DNA of 64,000 nt from Pictodentalium vernedei (GCA_031216915.1 CM062296.1:661603838-661667837); one strand, 5' to 3'; counted from the stretch's first letter, positions 42,257-54,415 are shown. Program-made: numbers and translations. The notes: generated by a model not told the origin, from the sequence alone.

Positions 42257-42992
42257 CTATATATAGTAAATGGCCATAGCTTCACGTGCACTTAAATTCA
42301 TATTCAAATGTAATAATGATTAAATAGTCTGACAGAATTTATCTGTAGTTAATTAAAACCATCCCCAGTTGTCAATCAATCCTCTCCGCGTTTTTCTCCT
42401 CCCAAATGAATACACCCAAGGCATTTCTCAACCAGAATGAAGGGTCATGCACGCTACATTCGACACAAATGTTTCAATAAAATATACCAAACGACCTTTA
42501 GGCATATACTTTAGCATCATGTAATATCAGCAATTCAAGCCTTACACTAAAAGAATGGCAAACATTCTTGACACAAAGTCCACATGCGTAAGCGGAAGCA
42601 TAAAATCATAATTTTGTCAAATGGATTAGTTGCGTCAAAGTTAGAATTAATGATCATAATTTTTACCTTAGACATTTGATTGACTTTGACTAATTAATGT
42701 CTTTGTTCTACAGCAAATCGAAGTTACAAACGTAACGCTATGTCCAGCGCGCAACTTAAGAAAAATGCCAATGATATGTACATCGCATCGCTCAAATTGC
42801 TCGTGTCGCATGGAATGTATGCGATAGGTATAAATCAAGATGTTTCTTTTGGGCTGTTTTTTCATCGGTATTCAGTGCAGGCACAACAGCCGATGTAAAA
42901 GCTGAATCGTTGATTACAATTTTGTTTTCAACGGTTCGTTGGTTCAAAATTATGACCAAAGATCGTAGACGCGATGACGGGCATTGGATTCA
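42257..42992. other. No feature recognised
   Basis: AT-rich; no motif in short frames. Confidence 0.5.
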
Positions 42993-42996
42993 TTAA

Positions 42997-43115
42997 CCAT
43001 TTACCCAACGTAGCGGCCAAAACTGACCAGTGCTATTCACGAAAATCAACATTTAATTTTGATTAATTTTTCAATTCTTTTTTTGGCCTCAAATACATAG
43101 CCTATGACCCTCATT
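42997..43115 (-). mobile_element. pbA MITE, left half of a split copy
   Basis: Begins CATTTACCCAACGTAGCGG after TTAA (42993-42996) and runs to TATGACCCTCATT inside the left palindrome arm. The sequence then changes abruptly. The missing half is recognised at 46363-46477. Confidence 0.85.
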
Positions 43116-46100
43116 TTATTCACCGCTATACTAAGCAAATACAGAACTGACAAATGTGTAAAAATCTACAATATCCAATTTACAATAATAAGGCACATAC
43201 ACAATCAGAGATAATATTATTTTTTAAAATGTATACTGGCAGGAAAAGGCATAGCCAGATTGGCTGTCTTCCTGCCTTTTCCTATAGAAGAAAAAAAAAC
43301 ATAGAAGAGTAAGAGAGAACAAGGAAGATAAAGGCGGGGAGAAACAAGGCATGTACAACATTGTGCTTTCTCAGTATTGTTTAAACTAATTTTTCACCGT
43401 GTCTAATGTACCAACGTCCATTATAACATCTGAGTGTGTGCACGTGGAGGCCGGACTTCAAGGATAACCAGGAGCCGCTGAAATGGCCCCATTCAAACAC
43501 AAACACAAAGGCTGATGTAATCGCGTATATGTTTGATAGGGGACCAAGTCAATAGGCTGCCTTAGACGAGCTCCAGACCGAGTTAGGTTGAGAACGATAA
43601 TTCACAAAGGACAGTCTAACAACAAACGTCCACTGTATATTACATCCTAGTTATCCACTAGTAAATAACAGACACTGGACTGGATCGCTGAGGCTACACT
43701 TAATAATAAAGATAGGGCTAGACAGCACAGTCGGGACAATACGGATTTGAGCAGGAGATGTTATTCTCGTAAGAAGAAATAAGTTTAGCTGTTAACTTAC
43801 TTTTGAATTTTATACTGTTGTTAAGTTTCCGAAGGTCAGTGTCTAATTCGTTCCATAATTTAGGGAATGCAAAGACTGGCAAGGTATCAAGCGTTTTGTT
43901 TATTGTTCTTTGGGTACGAATCTGACCCGTTTGTCGAGTATTCATGAAGATTTGGTTGTTCACGGTTGAGAAAAATTCATCAAATGATCCTAGCAGATTT
44001 CGATTGTGCCAGTCAAACAAGAACATAGAGGCATGTAATTTATATAAATATTTAATCTTCAGCATATTATCTTTGATAAATAAAGGGTCAGTATGGGCAT
44101 TATATTTTTGGTTGTTTATAATTCTTATTGATCGCTTCTGTAATTTACAAAGACGATTACAGGCTTTTGAGCCCCCCCCCCACCCCCACCCCCACCCGCC
44201 CCCTCCATAATGGAATTCCATAAATCAAATGGCTTTGTATAAGTGAGAAATATAGAGTTTTCATGACTTTATGTGGGGGAACTTTCTTTACATTATTGAG
44301 GGTGTAGTTTGCGAGAGCGACTTTCGAGCAAATATGCGATATATGGGCCTCATAGGAAAGATTCTCATGAAGATTTATACCAAGGAATTTGAGATATTTT
44401 CAGTCTCATTATAACCAACTCTATCAATAACTTGATTGTTTATCCGTATTTGATGGGGTGTGACGTTCTTGTCCCTGTTACAAGGGTTAGCAGCACACCA
44501 ATCAAATATTTTTTGAAGTACTTCATTAAAGTCCAAGACTAGAGGGTTTATATCCGCACCGGATTTGTATACCGAAGTGTCATCTGCAAAAGATTATAAG
44601 TTTAGCTTTGTTGACTTATGTATATCGTTTATATATACGAGAAAGAGTATAGGGCCGAGAATAGAACCTCGAGGAACTCCACATGTTAGTTCAGCTGGAC
44701 CAGATTTACTGTCTCCAAGAGAGACACATTGGCGATAGCTCTTAAACCAGTTGTTTGCATGAACTCTTATCCCATAGTAGTCTAGTTTTTTAATTAATAT
44801 TTCATGACTTTGGTATCGAAGGCTTTAGAGAGATCCAGAAACAGGGCTATCGTACACTCTTTACTGTCTTTATTGTTCTCAAGAGCCATATATTTTAGCA
44901 GTTGCATAGTCGGGTGTAAAGTACTATGCCCTTTCCTGAACCCGTATTGGTGTTGGTAAAGAATATCATATTTATTTAGAAATTTTACAAGTCTTACAGA
45001 CATGAGTTTTCCAAGGGTTTTGGAAAATACGGGAAGAATGCTGATCGGCCTGTAGTTTGTAAACTCCTTCTCGTCTCCCGATTTAAAGACAGGTATTACT
45101 TTAACAATTTTCATCCAATCCGGAACTTTCCCTTTACTGAAAGAAGAATTCATAATATGTGCAAGTGGAGCCGCAAACTAGTTTATTGAGTGTTTAAGGA
45201 TGGTGGACGTAAGATTTTCACAGTCTTGACATAACTTAGGCCTCATGGCATTTACTATCCTTGTGATTTCAAAGGACGACGTTGGTGTGATGAATAGGGT
45301 ATCGTGGTGTGGATCATTCAGGAACTCAGTAAATAACTTACGCGGCTTGGTTATTAGCTTGGAGGTTTGACTTCCTATATTGGCAAAAAAGTTTTAAACT
45401 CCTGTGCAATCGTATCTGAATCATATATTGTCCTGTCACCATGATGGAATAGTGAAGGCAAATTGCGTTTGCTTTTGTTTATGTTTAGTGCTTTATTTAA
45501 GACTTCCCATGTTTTTCGCATGTTATTTTTATTGTCTAGAAGAGTTTTTTCATAATACATTGCTTTACTTTGTTTTTTTTTGAGGATGTCGATAGTCCCT
45601 GCACCATCAGAGCTGTGAGATAGTGACCCTATCCCAAAGTCTCGTCATCAGCAGAGTGCAGTCCTTCCTCTCCGGAACTGCTTATTCATTGTTGTTGATA
45701 TAGTGTTTAGAGTGGAGAACATTTCTTAAAGTCAATTTTCTAAATTCAGTAAATAGCAAACTATTTTTAATATCGGATAGAGTATATTTTAATTAATTTA
45801 ATTGAACACTTGACGAGTGACTTCCAAGGCAAAACAAGTGGAATATGTGTATCAAGGCAGATCAAGAGCGATCCATGCTCACTAAGACCGCACCGACCTA
45901 CAATTGCCTTAGGTCAAAGGCTAGTCTAAGTTCCACGGACATTTTCTTGTTTGGTCTAAGTGAATTTACCATTAGGTTACACGGACATCTTCTTGCTTGG
46001 TCAACGTCTATTTACCGTTAGGTTACGGTCGCAGTGATAACAAAAGAAGCACATTAACCGCTTGTGAAACTATTATTACTTTCTGGAGTCAATGAAACGT

Positions 46101-46362
46101 GACATAGAAACGAAAGGCCATATCGAGTAAATTCAAACATTATTAACTACAATATTTACACGGTATTTTATTTTCTGTTACTCGATTCTTGTTTTCCTCT
46201 TGAATAGATCATTTTAAATGTCAACCTTAATTTAAGTAATTATCAATTAATTTATTATTAATCTAATTTTATTTTTATATGTTGAATTTATTTTTATTTT
46301 ATTGCTTTATCAACAATTAATAATTCATTATTATTATTACTATTATTATTATTACTATTATT
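43116..46362 (-). mobile_element. LINE-containing insertion within a pbA MITE
   Basis: Everything between the two halves of one pbA element. The minus-strand 3' end, next to the left half-MITE, reads GGTGAATAAAATGA, with a possible polyadenylation signal. The other side is 0.75 kb of unrecognised sequence (45601-46362) ending in an ATT-rich microsatellite (46250-46362). No clean target-site duplication was found. Confidence 0.65.
43718..45600 (-). pseudogene. LINE ORF2 (Jockey/CR1-like), dead
   Basis: Reverse transcriptase of a non-LTR retrotransposon, read on the minus strand. From 45560 downward: KNNMRKTWEVLNKALN; then MKIVKVIPVFKSGDE, TNYRPISILPVFSKTLGK, YQHQYGFRKGHST and IALFLDLSKAFDT with the first catalytic Asp (44794-45153). 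Next come CGVPRGSILGPILFLVYIND (about 44630-44690) and FADDTSVYKSGADI with the catalytic DD (about 44545-44590). The C-terminal part (43718-44221) contains LCKLQKRSIRIINNQKYN, PVFAFPKLWNELDTDLR and a terminal CSNPYCPDC. Several frameshifts and stops break it, and a GGGT-rich expansion lies at 44170-44207. The endonuclease is missing. Confidence 0.82.
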
Positions 46363-46477
46363 AGAGCTCGCTCCAACGAGGGGTCATAAGCTATGTTTTT
46401 GAGGCAAAAAATGAAGCAATTAGTAATTCGTGAATTTTGTTTGAAAATGTCGTCTCCCTTTCATGTAAGGTAAAGGG
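46363..46477 (-). mobile_element. pbA MITE, right half of the split copy
   Basis: Starts in the palindrome (AGAGCTCGCTCCAACGAGG) and ends TTTCATGTAAGGTAAAGGG, followed by ATAA (mutated TTAA). It complements the half at 42997-43115 in orientation and content. Confidence 0.85.
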
Positions 46478-46481
46478 ATAA

Positions 46482-47198
46482 TAAGCAAAATCGATGTTCG
46501 CAAACCGAGCACCTGCTACATGCATCACGGCGTTTTACACTTACACTTCGTGAAGAAAAGGTGCTGATGATAATATCATAGCGTTGCTAGGGACAGAATC
46601 CAGTATAGAATTGCCTCTATCTACGAGTGGTATATATGAAAATAGGTAGCCCCCAGCGACCAACGTCATTAAATTGTAATCTTGTTGAGAGAAGCATTTT
46701 TATCATTGGACCCGTGGCATTAACAAACATAATACAGGCAATCAAAAATATCATTAAATGAGTTCTCAGCAGAAGGTTAGAAAGTTTAAAACTTGATCAA
46801 AAGGGATTATATTTCACTATTTATTAACATTGCTGACTATCTGAGTTCTGTGATTCCCTAGCCTTTGACTTCACAGTTCTCATCTTTGTACCGATACGAA
46901 TCGCAGCCGGGGGTCAAAAAAATGATAATAATCAACGTGTTACCAAGCGCATCTTCATGACCGTAAAACTTTAACGTCAAAGAATGAGAGAATCGTAGGC
47001 AAAAAATATATACATAAACCAACATAAATACTTTCCTTTTTATAAGTGTAAACGTTTACATAAAACAAGATGAAACAGACAGTTCCTGCAAACGCCGAGA
47101 AAAAAGGAATTATGATACCATTTCCCTCTCATTTTAAATGTCTCCCACTGCTACTCCTACTTATACTACCATTACTGCTACTTCTAGGAGCGCGGTGT
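46482..47198. other. No feature recognised
   Basis: The 47070 frame runs into the SINE tail repeat and is not a gene. Confidence 0.5.
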
Positions 47199-47261
<63 letters not shown>

Positions 47262-47503
47262 TTGGTGTTTAATGGCACGAAAGCCGAGGTGAACTCGTGT
47301 CGACAAATTTACGGGTGGAGGAAGCCGGGGTACCAGGAGAGAACCATCGGGAAACGGCGAGCAACTGTCAGCCTCTTCAACGTACCTACTCCACACATGC
47401 AGGGTTACCATTGGTTGAGTACGCCTTAATACAAAGTACCACCGTGCCCCCACATAGGCAATCGGGATGAAGTGTCTTGCCCAAGGACACAACGCCGGAA
47501 GGC
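47199..47503 (-). mobile_element. SINE copy, head-to-head with next
   Basis: Tail (TTTA)n at 47199-47262 on the plus strand, then the shared body in reverse (GGGTGGAGGAAGCCGGGGTA, GCAGGGTTACC, CCCAAGGACACAACG). The head is missing or replaced by the neighbouring copy. Confidence 0.85.
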
Positions 47504-47860
47504 TCGCGGTTGCTCATTGGTTATAGTATTGTACTTGCTATCGAAAGGTTGTATGTTCGATCCCGACTCGCATCATTTGCGTTGTGTCCTCTCCAAGACA
47601 CTTAATCACAGTTGCCTAAGTGTCTGCACAGTGGCGCAGTGTGCTAAGGCAGACTGCACCCGATGATACGTATGATGCCTTCAACTGCTACTAGCCCTGC
47701 ATGTGCGGGGTTAGTAACATGGGAGTCGGACAGTTATTCGCCGCTGCTTGGTGGTTCTCGCCATGTACTCCAGCTTCCTCCACCCGTAAAACTGTCCCAC
47801 ACAATATGATTCTGGCTGTTGAAAGTGTTATTAAACCCCAGTAAATAAATAAACACGTCT
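47504..47860 (+). mobile_element. tRNA-headed SINE copy
   Basis: The head has GGTTGCTCATTGGTTATAG and a near-canonical B box, TGTTCGATCCC. The body has GTTGTGTCCTCTCCAAG, CTTCAACTGCTACTAGCCC, GGTGGTTCTCGCCATGTAC and CCGTAAAACTGTCCC. The tail is AGTAAATAAATAAA. The tRNA species is not determined. Confidence 0.87.
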
Positions 47861-48222
47861 GCAATTACAACTACTAATACTATATAACCATCCGTTGTTT
47901 GGCATTGTAGAGACATGATAATCCATTATGGACACACTTGGCTTACATAAGCTTATTTGATGCATTGGTTTACTGTCACCAGCGCATTCTAAAACACTAA
48001 ACGGAATTTTTATGCGAGCGTGATTGAACAAAATTGTGTAGTTCTAGATACCCCGACGACAAAGGGTCGTATATCAACCCGTTTAATCTGTTACACACAA
48101 TGTTGTTGCCTGAAGAAACAAGTAAAAAAACAAGAACCTTTGTACTTGGCGAGAAGTCCACTCAATAATTAATGAATCCCTCATGGACATCAGTAACTCT
48201 TTTACCTGAGCGCGCCGGACCA
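47861..48222. other. No feature recognised
   Basis: No repeat partner or motif. Confidence 0.5.
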
Positions 48223-48356
48223 TACACTCTGAAATCAGTTGGGTTGAAAATTAACCCAAATCAACTGGGTTGTGTGAATATGAACCCAATTGGGTTAATA
48301 TTCACTCAACCCAGTTGCGCTGGGTAAATTTTTAACCCAACTGATTTTAGAGTGTA
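48223..48356. mobile_element. tcD MITE copy
   Basis: TACACTCTGAAATCAGTTGG to CTGATTTTAGAGTGTA with the palindromic core GAATATGAACCCAATTGGG. TA at both borders. Confidence 0.9.
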
Positions 48357-48419
48357 GGGATTTAGAGTCAAAAATACTATATCGCACTCCCCTCTCCCAA
48401 ACAAACACAAATCTACAAT

Positions 48420-48492
48420 ATGGATTGCTCCGTTTGTTTAGAAACAGTTCTTAATTGGATTGCTCCTTTTGTTTAGAAACAGTTCTTAATTC
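48420..48492 (+). repeat. 35-bp tandem duplication
   Basis: GGATTGCTCCGTTTGTTTAG..TTCTTAAT occurs twice in a row with a single G/T difference. Confidence 0.9.
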
Positions 48493-48777
48493 TACGATAT
48501 CGCATAGGAACGCAAAGCTGGAATGCCTACTATAACCCTTTTGTGTTTTAAGGCTATTTACGCATTTTTGTTTGCCTTTCAAAGCCTCGATTTATTTCCT
48601 CTCTGGAGCATTGCATCACACTGCCAAAACATCAAAATGCAAATGGATGTACATTGCAATATAAAGTATCTGCACACATGCCGACTTGAAAGCCTTGAGG
48701 GAAATATATGGAAATTGACTTTAGACTATAGAAATGCTTTTTGAATCTTCGGGATGTTTGAGCATAAGGGACTTTTA

Positions 48778-49021
48778 CCCTTTACCCAACGTAACGACCA
48801 AAACCGGCCAGCGTTATTCTCAAAAATCGCCAATTAATTTTCATTATTTTTTCATTTTTTGTCTCAAAAACATAGGTTATGACCCCTAGTTGGAACGGGC
48901 TCGTTGAGCTCGTTCCAACGAGGGGTCATAACCTATGTTTTGGGGACAAAAAAATGAAAAAACATAGTTATTCATGAATTTTGTCTGCAAGTGTCGTCTG
49001 CTTTTCATGTTAGGTAAAGGG
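48778..49021 (-). mobile_element. pbA MITE copy, reverse orientation
   Basis: Flanked by TTTA (48774-48777, mutated) and TTAA (49022-49025). Palindrome with GTTGAGC centre; G/C at the variable stem position (TAGTTGG / CCAACGAGG). Confidence 0.92.
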
Positions 49022-49025
49022 TTAA

Positions 49026-49550
49026 CAACGTGATGTCTTTGAGTGTTGTTCAAAAATTGTCGTTCGATAAGTTGCAGTGTTTTTTCAAATCTCTTTGAAT
49101 CTCTCTCATTTTGTTTCTCCCATATAACGCTTGAAGCAATTCATGGCATATTCTCAGCTAGTACCGCATGGAGAGCTCTTTTGTGTTACTCACGAATGTG
49201 CGATTTGAAGCCTGACAAATGTTTAGACGAACTCTCTGGGGTATTCTGTAATTTCTGGAAAACATTGCTGCATTTTCACTCAAGACCGGTTGACGAAGAA
49301 AATATTTCCAGTCAGGCAAGTTTTCAAGAAGTACACTTATTCCACTTGATAAATAAATAAACATAAAAAACGCAAAACGAATTTATGCCGCGTTGTATAT
49401 TGAGACATATCGTACTCCAAATGCATAAAGCGTGCAGATTTTCGCATCTGCGCGTTTTGAAGCCTAAGTTTGTAGTATTTCTGCGGTACGTTTCGAACGA
49501 CATACAACTGTTCTACGCAATATGTTGATATTAATGCCTAATAAATAGAG
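49026..49550. other. No feature recognised
   Basis: A 105-codon frame (49043-49360) has no recognisable domain. Confidence 0.5.
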
Positions 49551-50110
49551 AAAATTATCTCATGAGTGACCGAGATATCTGTTTATTTTTCGCGAGCCAC
49601 TCAAAAACACAAGATTTTATTTTTATTATACGCTTTTTATAAGAATCTGATCATTCCTATCGATAATTCCACTCGTTTCAACCTTGAATTGATGCATGAA
49701 AGTAAACAGCTGATGCGCATTGATACGCGGAAGTGATTTGATCGATACTCGAAACAGGTGCGCCTTGTGATCTGGTTCAGCTGGCGGGTTACATGCATCA
49801 ATTCAATGTGAATACGTGTTGAATTATTGATGGAAATGATCGGCATCTACTCAAAAACACTAGATTTTCTTTTTATTATATGTTTTTAGAACAAATTGAT
49901 CATCTCGAGTGATAATTTGACTCGTATTCATCTTGAAGTGATGCTTTCAAAGCCGCCATTTTGATTGATACCGTGAAAGTGAAAATGTCTGTATCTTCAC
50001 AGTGTGCGTGTATGTGTGTGCGTTGTGGGGGGGGGGGGGGGGTACGATTTCTATCTTTCTGCAATTTTTTCGATAATCTATCGTGTAGTGTATAATCTGA
50101 ATTAATATCC
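49551..50110 (+). repeat. Repeat U, copy 1
   Basis: Colinear with 50379-51070: CTCATGAGTGACCGAGA, TCCACTCGTTTCAACCTTGA, GCGGGTTACATGCATC, CCGCCATTTTGATTGATACC and ATCTTCACAGTG. It has no insertion at GGCGGGTTACATGC, so it preserves the empty site for the fold-back in copy 2. A G14 run lies at 50027-50041. Confidence 0.85.
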
Positions 50111-50378
50111 GAAAACTATGCGAAAGTGTGCAATGTTCCAACATATCTCAACCGAATACCATGTTCTATCATAAAGTCGTATGTAAAACAGACAAATAAT
50201 CCTTTTAATGCTGAGTGCATTCGTCTTGGCGCAAACAAATCGACGAGGAAGATCGGTGGTAAAGGTATATTCCGGTTTGTCCCACTTTCTGAATTCAACA
50301 CCTACTGGTTGTTCTTCCCGGTTCTCCCACTTTGGTAAAGATATAGAAGATATCTAGTGTTTTTGAGTGGATACCGAA

Positions 50379-51070
50379 AATTATCTCATGGGTGAGCGAG
50401 ACAAGTGTTTATTTTTCGCGAGCGCTTGCGCTTGCGCGAGCGAAAGTCACGATTGTTTCGGTCACAAGTGAGATAATTTTCAGTATCCACGCAAAAACAC
50501 TAGATTTTCTTTTTATTATACGCTTTTTTATAAGAATCTGATAATTCCACTCGTTTCAACCTTGAATCGATGCATGAAAGTAAACAGAGCATTGAATCAT
50601 TGAAACACGGAAGTGATATGATTGATACTCGGAACAGATGACGCCTTGCAATCTGATTCATCAAGCGGGTTTCAAGTCCAAACATGGCATGAAAGTCCGA
50701 AATGTCAGTTTTTGGTTTGGTACGTCCTTTGAAAGGACGTACCAAACCAAAAACTTATAATACGGACTTTCAGGTCATGTTTGGACTAGCGGGTTTCATG
50801 CATCAATTCAAGGCGAATACGTGTTGAATTATTGCTGGAAATGATTGGTATCTGCTCAAAAACACTAGATTTACTTTTCATTATACGTTTTTAGAACAAC
50901 TTGATCATTTCCAGTGATAATTTGACTCGTAGTCATCTTGAAGTGATACTTTGAGCCGCCATTTTGATTGATACCGTGAAAGTGAAAATTTCTATATCTT
51001 CACAGTGGGGGATACGATTTCTATCTTTCCGCAATTTCTTCGATAATCTATCGTTTAGCGTATAATAAAT
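50379..51070 (+). repeat. Repeat U, copy 2
   Basis: Direct second copy. It also contains GCGCTTGCGCTTGCGCGAGC near 50423, absent from copy 1, and an inserted 113-bp fold-back flanked by a target duplication. Confidence 0.85.
50675..50787. mobile_element. Fold-back MITE with 11-bp target duplication
   Basis: 113-bp palindrome starting AGTCCAAACATGG and ending CATGTTTGGACT, with centre GTCCTTTGAAAGGAC. AGCGGGTTTCA is repeated exactly on both sides (50664-50674, 50788-50798). A 9-11 bp duplication plus long inverted arms fits the Mutator-like superfamily best (inference). Confidence 0.88.
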
Positions 51071-51478
51071 ATTTATTACATTCCTCAGTTCGTTTTGCAT
51101 TGAATTTAATGTTGATTAAAAAGTGGTAATGTCACGAGTGAATTATGTCACTTCAATAGTAACTTTGGAACGACTGACGTATATAAGCCACGCCCCCACC
51201 GGATTTGTTGATGTTTTGTTTTCCAGTTCCACATCAGTTAATTAAAATGAATTTTCCTTCTGAATATTTTTAAAAATCCTTTCTTTCCTCTATCAACAGG
51301 TTCGTTAGCACAGTTGACAAAATCCAAATAGAAATGTTTTATCTTATGGCTGAATGCCATTTCGCAAATGCGACTGGGACGCTACATAAAATAGTAAAAT
51401 ATCGAACGGAAGTCACAAAAATAAAACTAGGCCATTTCCAATCGAAGATTTGACACAGAAAGTGATGTATTCATACGC
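51071..51478. other. No feature recognised
   Basis: No motif. Confidence 0.5.
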
Positions 51479-51906
51479 GCTAATTTCAGAAGTATTTCAG
51501 AGCTGCATTTGCGAATATTTTGTGTTGAATTATTTTTAATGAAAGACATTTTGGTCTAAAATGTCATTTACTAAAGAGAGTGACCCATTCTTACGGCAAG
51601 TTACGGTATATAATTCGCCTCGAGACAGGACTATTTCGTATTTCCTTCCTGCTAATTTTAGAAATGTTTCCGTGTTTACACTAAATTGGATTATATCTGA
51701 CAATAGTTTGGGTTGAATTATTATAGTAAAAGACCTCTTTATTCTAAATGTCATGTAATAAACAGAGTAATCAATTTGTTTTGAGCGTTACGGTAAATAA
51801 TTCATCTCGAGACGGAACTGTTTCGTAAATCACTCGGGCTACGCCTTACTCACGACCCGTCTCTCGAATTATTTACCGTAACGCTCAAAACAAATTGATT
51901 ACTCTC
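51479..51906. repeat. Two diverged tandem units, second with palindrome
   Basis: Units near 51479-51638 and 51653-51815 share GTTGAATTATT..GTAAAAGAC, TCTAAAATGTCAT and ATAATTCGCCTCGAGACAGG. The second unit is followed by its own inverted copy, giving a palindrome (51766-51906). Its arms start GAGTAATCAATTTGTTTTG and its loop contains ACTCGGGCTACGCC. Confidence 0.75.
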
Positions 51907-52298
51907 TATGTTACAGTTGCTTTCATAATTTGGACACTACTCACCTTTGAGAGTGGTGTTTTCGTTTTATCATCTACGCATCCTGATTCAATTAGATAGC
52001 ATAAGCTTAGATATAATATTGTTTGCATTTTAGATTATAAATGCTAGTAAACAAGAAGACTTTATCAAATTTTAGGTCTGTCTTTTTAGCTTTAACGTGA
52101 TTCTCGTGCTGGTATCTTATGAATAATGTGACACTAACGGACATGCCATACATGGCTGCTCTGAAGCCACAGTTACGACGAGGTTTCTTCAGATTCATCT
52201 TGGAGCAGGTGGTATTCCTCCCCGGAAAGGATAAAAATATTGACTGCATTATATCTATATTTCGTCCCTTGAGTGCATCAAGGTGCCATCTTGCAATG
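51907..52298. other. No feature recognised
   Basis: Short frames only. Confidence 0.5.
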
Positions 52299-52302
52299 TT
52301 AA

Positions 52303-52541
52303 CCCTTTACCCAACGCAGACGATATCAAAATTTATTATTTTAAATATCATTTTTTGAAATTTTCCAAAAATTTCAACAAAACCATATCATGTGACCCCT
52401 CGTTGGAACGAACTCGTCGAGCTCGTTCCAATGAGGGGTCACATGATATGGATTTGTTGAATTTTTTTGAAAAATAAAATTTTTTCAACTGCTGAATTTG
52501 CATATTCGCGGGCGGATGTGGGCGATTCGTTGGGTAAAGGG
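52303..52541 (-). mobile_element. pbB MITE copy 4, reverse orientation
   Basis: Flanked by TTAA (52299-52302, 52542-52545). Starts CCCTTTACCCAACGCAGACG and ends GATTCGTTGGGTAAAGGG. The variable stem position is mismatched here (CGTTGG / CCAATG). Confidence 0.93.
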
Positions 52542-52545
52542 TTAA

Positions 52546-53529
52546 AGCATTGCAGATGGCATCTAGATAACACAAGAGACGATTTGCAAATAGGTTGCGA
52601 CATTTAATATACATTTGAGTTAGTTTGCCATTATCAATATTTATTTTTATCATATTAGATGTTCTATTTTCAATGTAAATTTTCATTGACATTTTCGTCA
52701 GTTTTTTGTACTTTTGGAGTTTTTGTATGAACCAAATTTTTTTACTGAATAGATATGCAATTTTCAATGTAAATATTGTGTGACATATTTTCAGTTTGTT
52801 TATTTCGAATTTTGGTCACATACTAAAGTGATCTATTCAGTAACTCGACTTACTGAAGTGCAATGAACTATAAGTCATGACCTTTGATTAAACCGACAGA
52901 GAATTAATTGACAGTTCCATATCGTCCCACTGCATTTTCCTAATTAAATTATGAAAGTGGGACAAACGGGATCTCACCGTGGTAAATTATCCTTCAGTTC
53001 TCGAACGCTAGGATTAAATTTTGAATTAACTTTCAAACAAGTACCAATGAGATTCCCCCATTTGCTGAAGTCATCAGGGCGCAAACAAACCGACAAGGGA
53101 GATCAGGTGTATATTTATTCTCCAGTCCCGTAGCACTGAGGGATTACATTTTGAATTAACTTCGCAAAAAGAACGAATGTGATTCCACCATTTGCTGCCG
53201 AGTCTGCTATAGATGACGATCCAATTCATGAACAAGGCTAAATTGTGGAAACAGACAGTGATGGAAAAAACGAATCAATTAAACAAATATGCCATTTTAC
53301 CAGGTATACATTCATTTTTGCATAAAGAAAATAGGCAGTCGACACGCAGACGACACAATGAATAACATATTAGCAGAAGAGATCAGTAATAAATTAATTC
53401 TACAGCCCGAAAGGACTGCAGAGTTCAACTAATACTGAACCAATGCAAAATGCGAAATGGATATTGTTCCGTTTGCTGTAAATAATCATGTACGGGGTGA
53501 ACTATTTCCGATATTTTTTCCGAACTACT
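52546..53529. other. No feature recognised
   Basis: A CGCTAGGATTAAATTTTGAA / CACTGAGGGATTACATTTTG pair near 53008 and 53136 hints at a 128-bp degenerate tandem repeat. No gene. Confidence 0.45.
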
Positions 53530-53720
53530 TAATGGAAAAATATATCCCGCGGATAGTGATACAAATTGGTTACCCCAGTACATACTAATCAAAATACTGA
53601 CATTTCAAGCAGCAATTTTTTACCATAACGCAACAAGGAACTTAATCAATTCAGTCTTCTGTAATAGAGCTCAAAGAGCTTTATCTGTCAAGCAAGAGTG
53701 AATCGGTTGAATTCTGAGTT
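53530..53720 (+). repeat. Decayed relative of the 39.4-kb hairpin flank
   Basis: ACATTTCAAGCAGCAA, CCATAACGCAACAAGGAAC and TTAATCAATTCAGT align with AATTTCAAGCAACAAAAT, CATAATGAAACTAGGAATT and TTTAACCAATTCAGT at 39440-39502. The complementary arm is not preserved. Confidence 0.55.
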
Positions 53721-54335
53721 GAATTATGGGAAAACTTACCCGCGTGATGTTTTTTGTGTGTGGATATTTCGACATCAGTATACAAACGGTACAAAGCACA
53801 AAGTGCTGTCCTCGCAAAGAAGAAGAATAACATTTTCGCGAATTCAATAGCTTTTCTAAATGTGATGTATTTTGTTGGAAAATGTTTGTCGATAAATAAC
53901 AGTGCAATCAACACACCTTGTTTGGAAATATAAAAGATGTGAGTATTGGTACGTTCCCAGGTGTATATGTACATGGTCCACGTGTAACAGGCGGGGGTGA
54001 TACTCTGCTCTTTATCAAACAGATAGATTAGGAAATAAAAACTTACTGAAATTGAAAATTATTGTTTAGTCAGATTACTCGAAAACGAACATCCGGTTTG
54101 AATTACCTGAGATTTTCCAGAAGGTACCCTATCGACAAATGGACAGAGATTTCTGAAAAAAATGTTTTCGTTTTGTTTACATCTTTTGAGAACTGTTGGT
54201 GCGATTTTGAATTGTTTCAAAAGTGGGAAAAATAGAAATAATATTTGTAAGACGTTAATCACATTTAAAATACAGCCGCGTTATCCGCCTCAGTGCATTA
54301 TAACTCCGAATCGCCAAGGTGAACAAAGGGATCGA
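53721..54335. other. No feature recognised
   Basis: A 97-codon and other short frames lack motifs. Confidence 0.5.
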
Positions 54336-54415
54336 CGCAAGCGTGTTTTCGGAGAACAATGACTGTGGATTCGTAAAATAATCCACAGTTATTGTTCTCA
54401 GAAAACACACTTGCG
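54336..54415. repeat. Palindrome, 35-bp arms
   Basis: CGCAAGCGTGTTTTCGG..GTGGAT pairs with ATCCACAG..GAAAACACACTTGCG; about three mismatches and a 10-base loop. Confidence 0.85.

Noticed and set aside
43944..44210. Plus-strand 88-codon frame
   Set aside because: It is the antisense of the LINE ORF2 C-terminal region and ends in a CCCA simple repeat.
47504..47590. Functional tRNA gene (good B box)
   Set aside because: The acceptor stem and anticodon arm do not form a complete cloverleaf by eye, and it continues directly into a SINE body.
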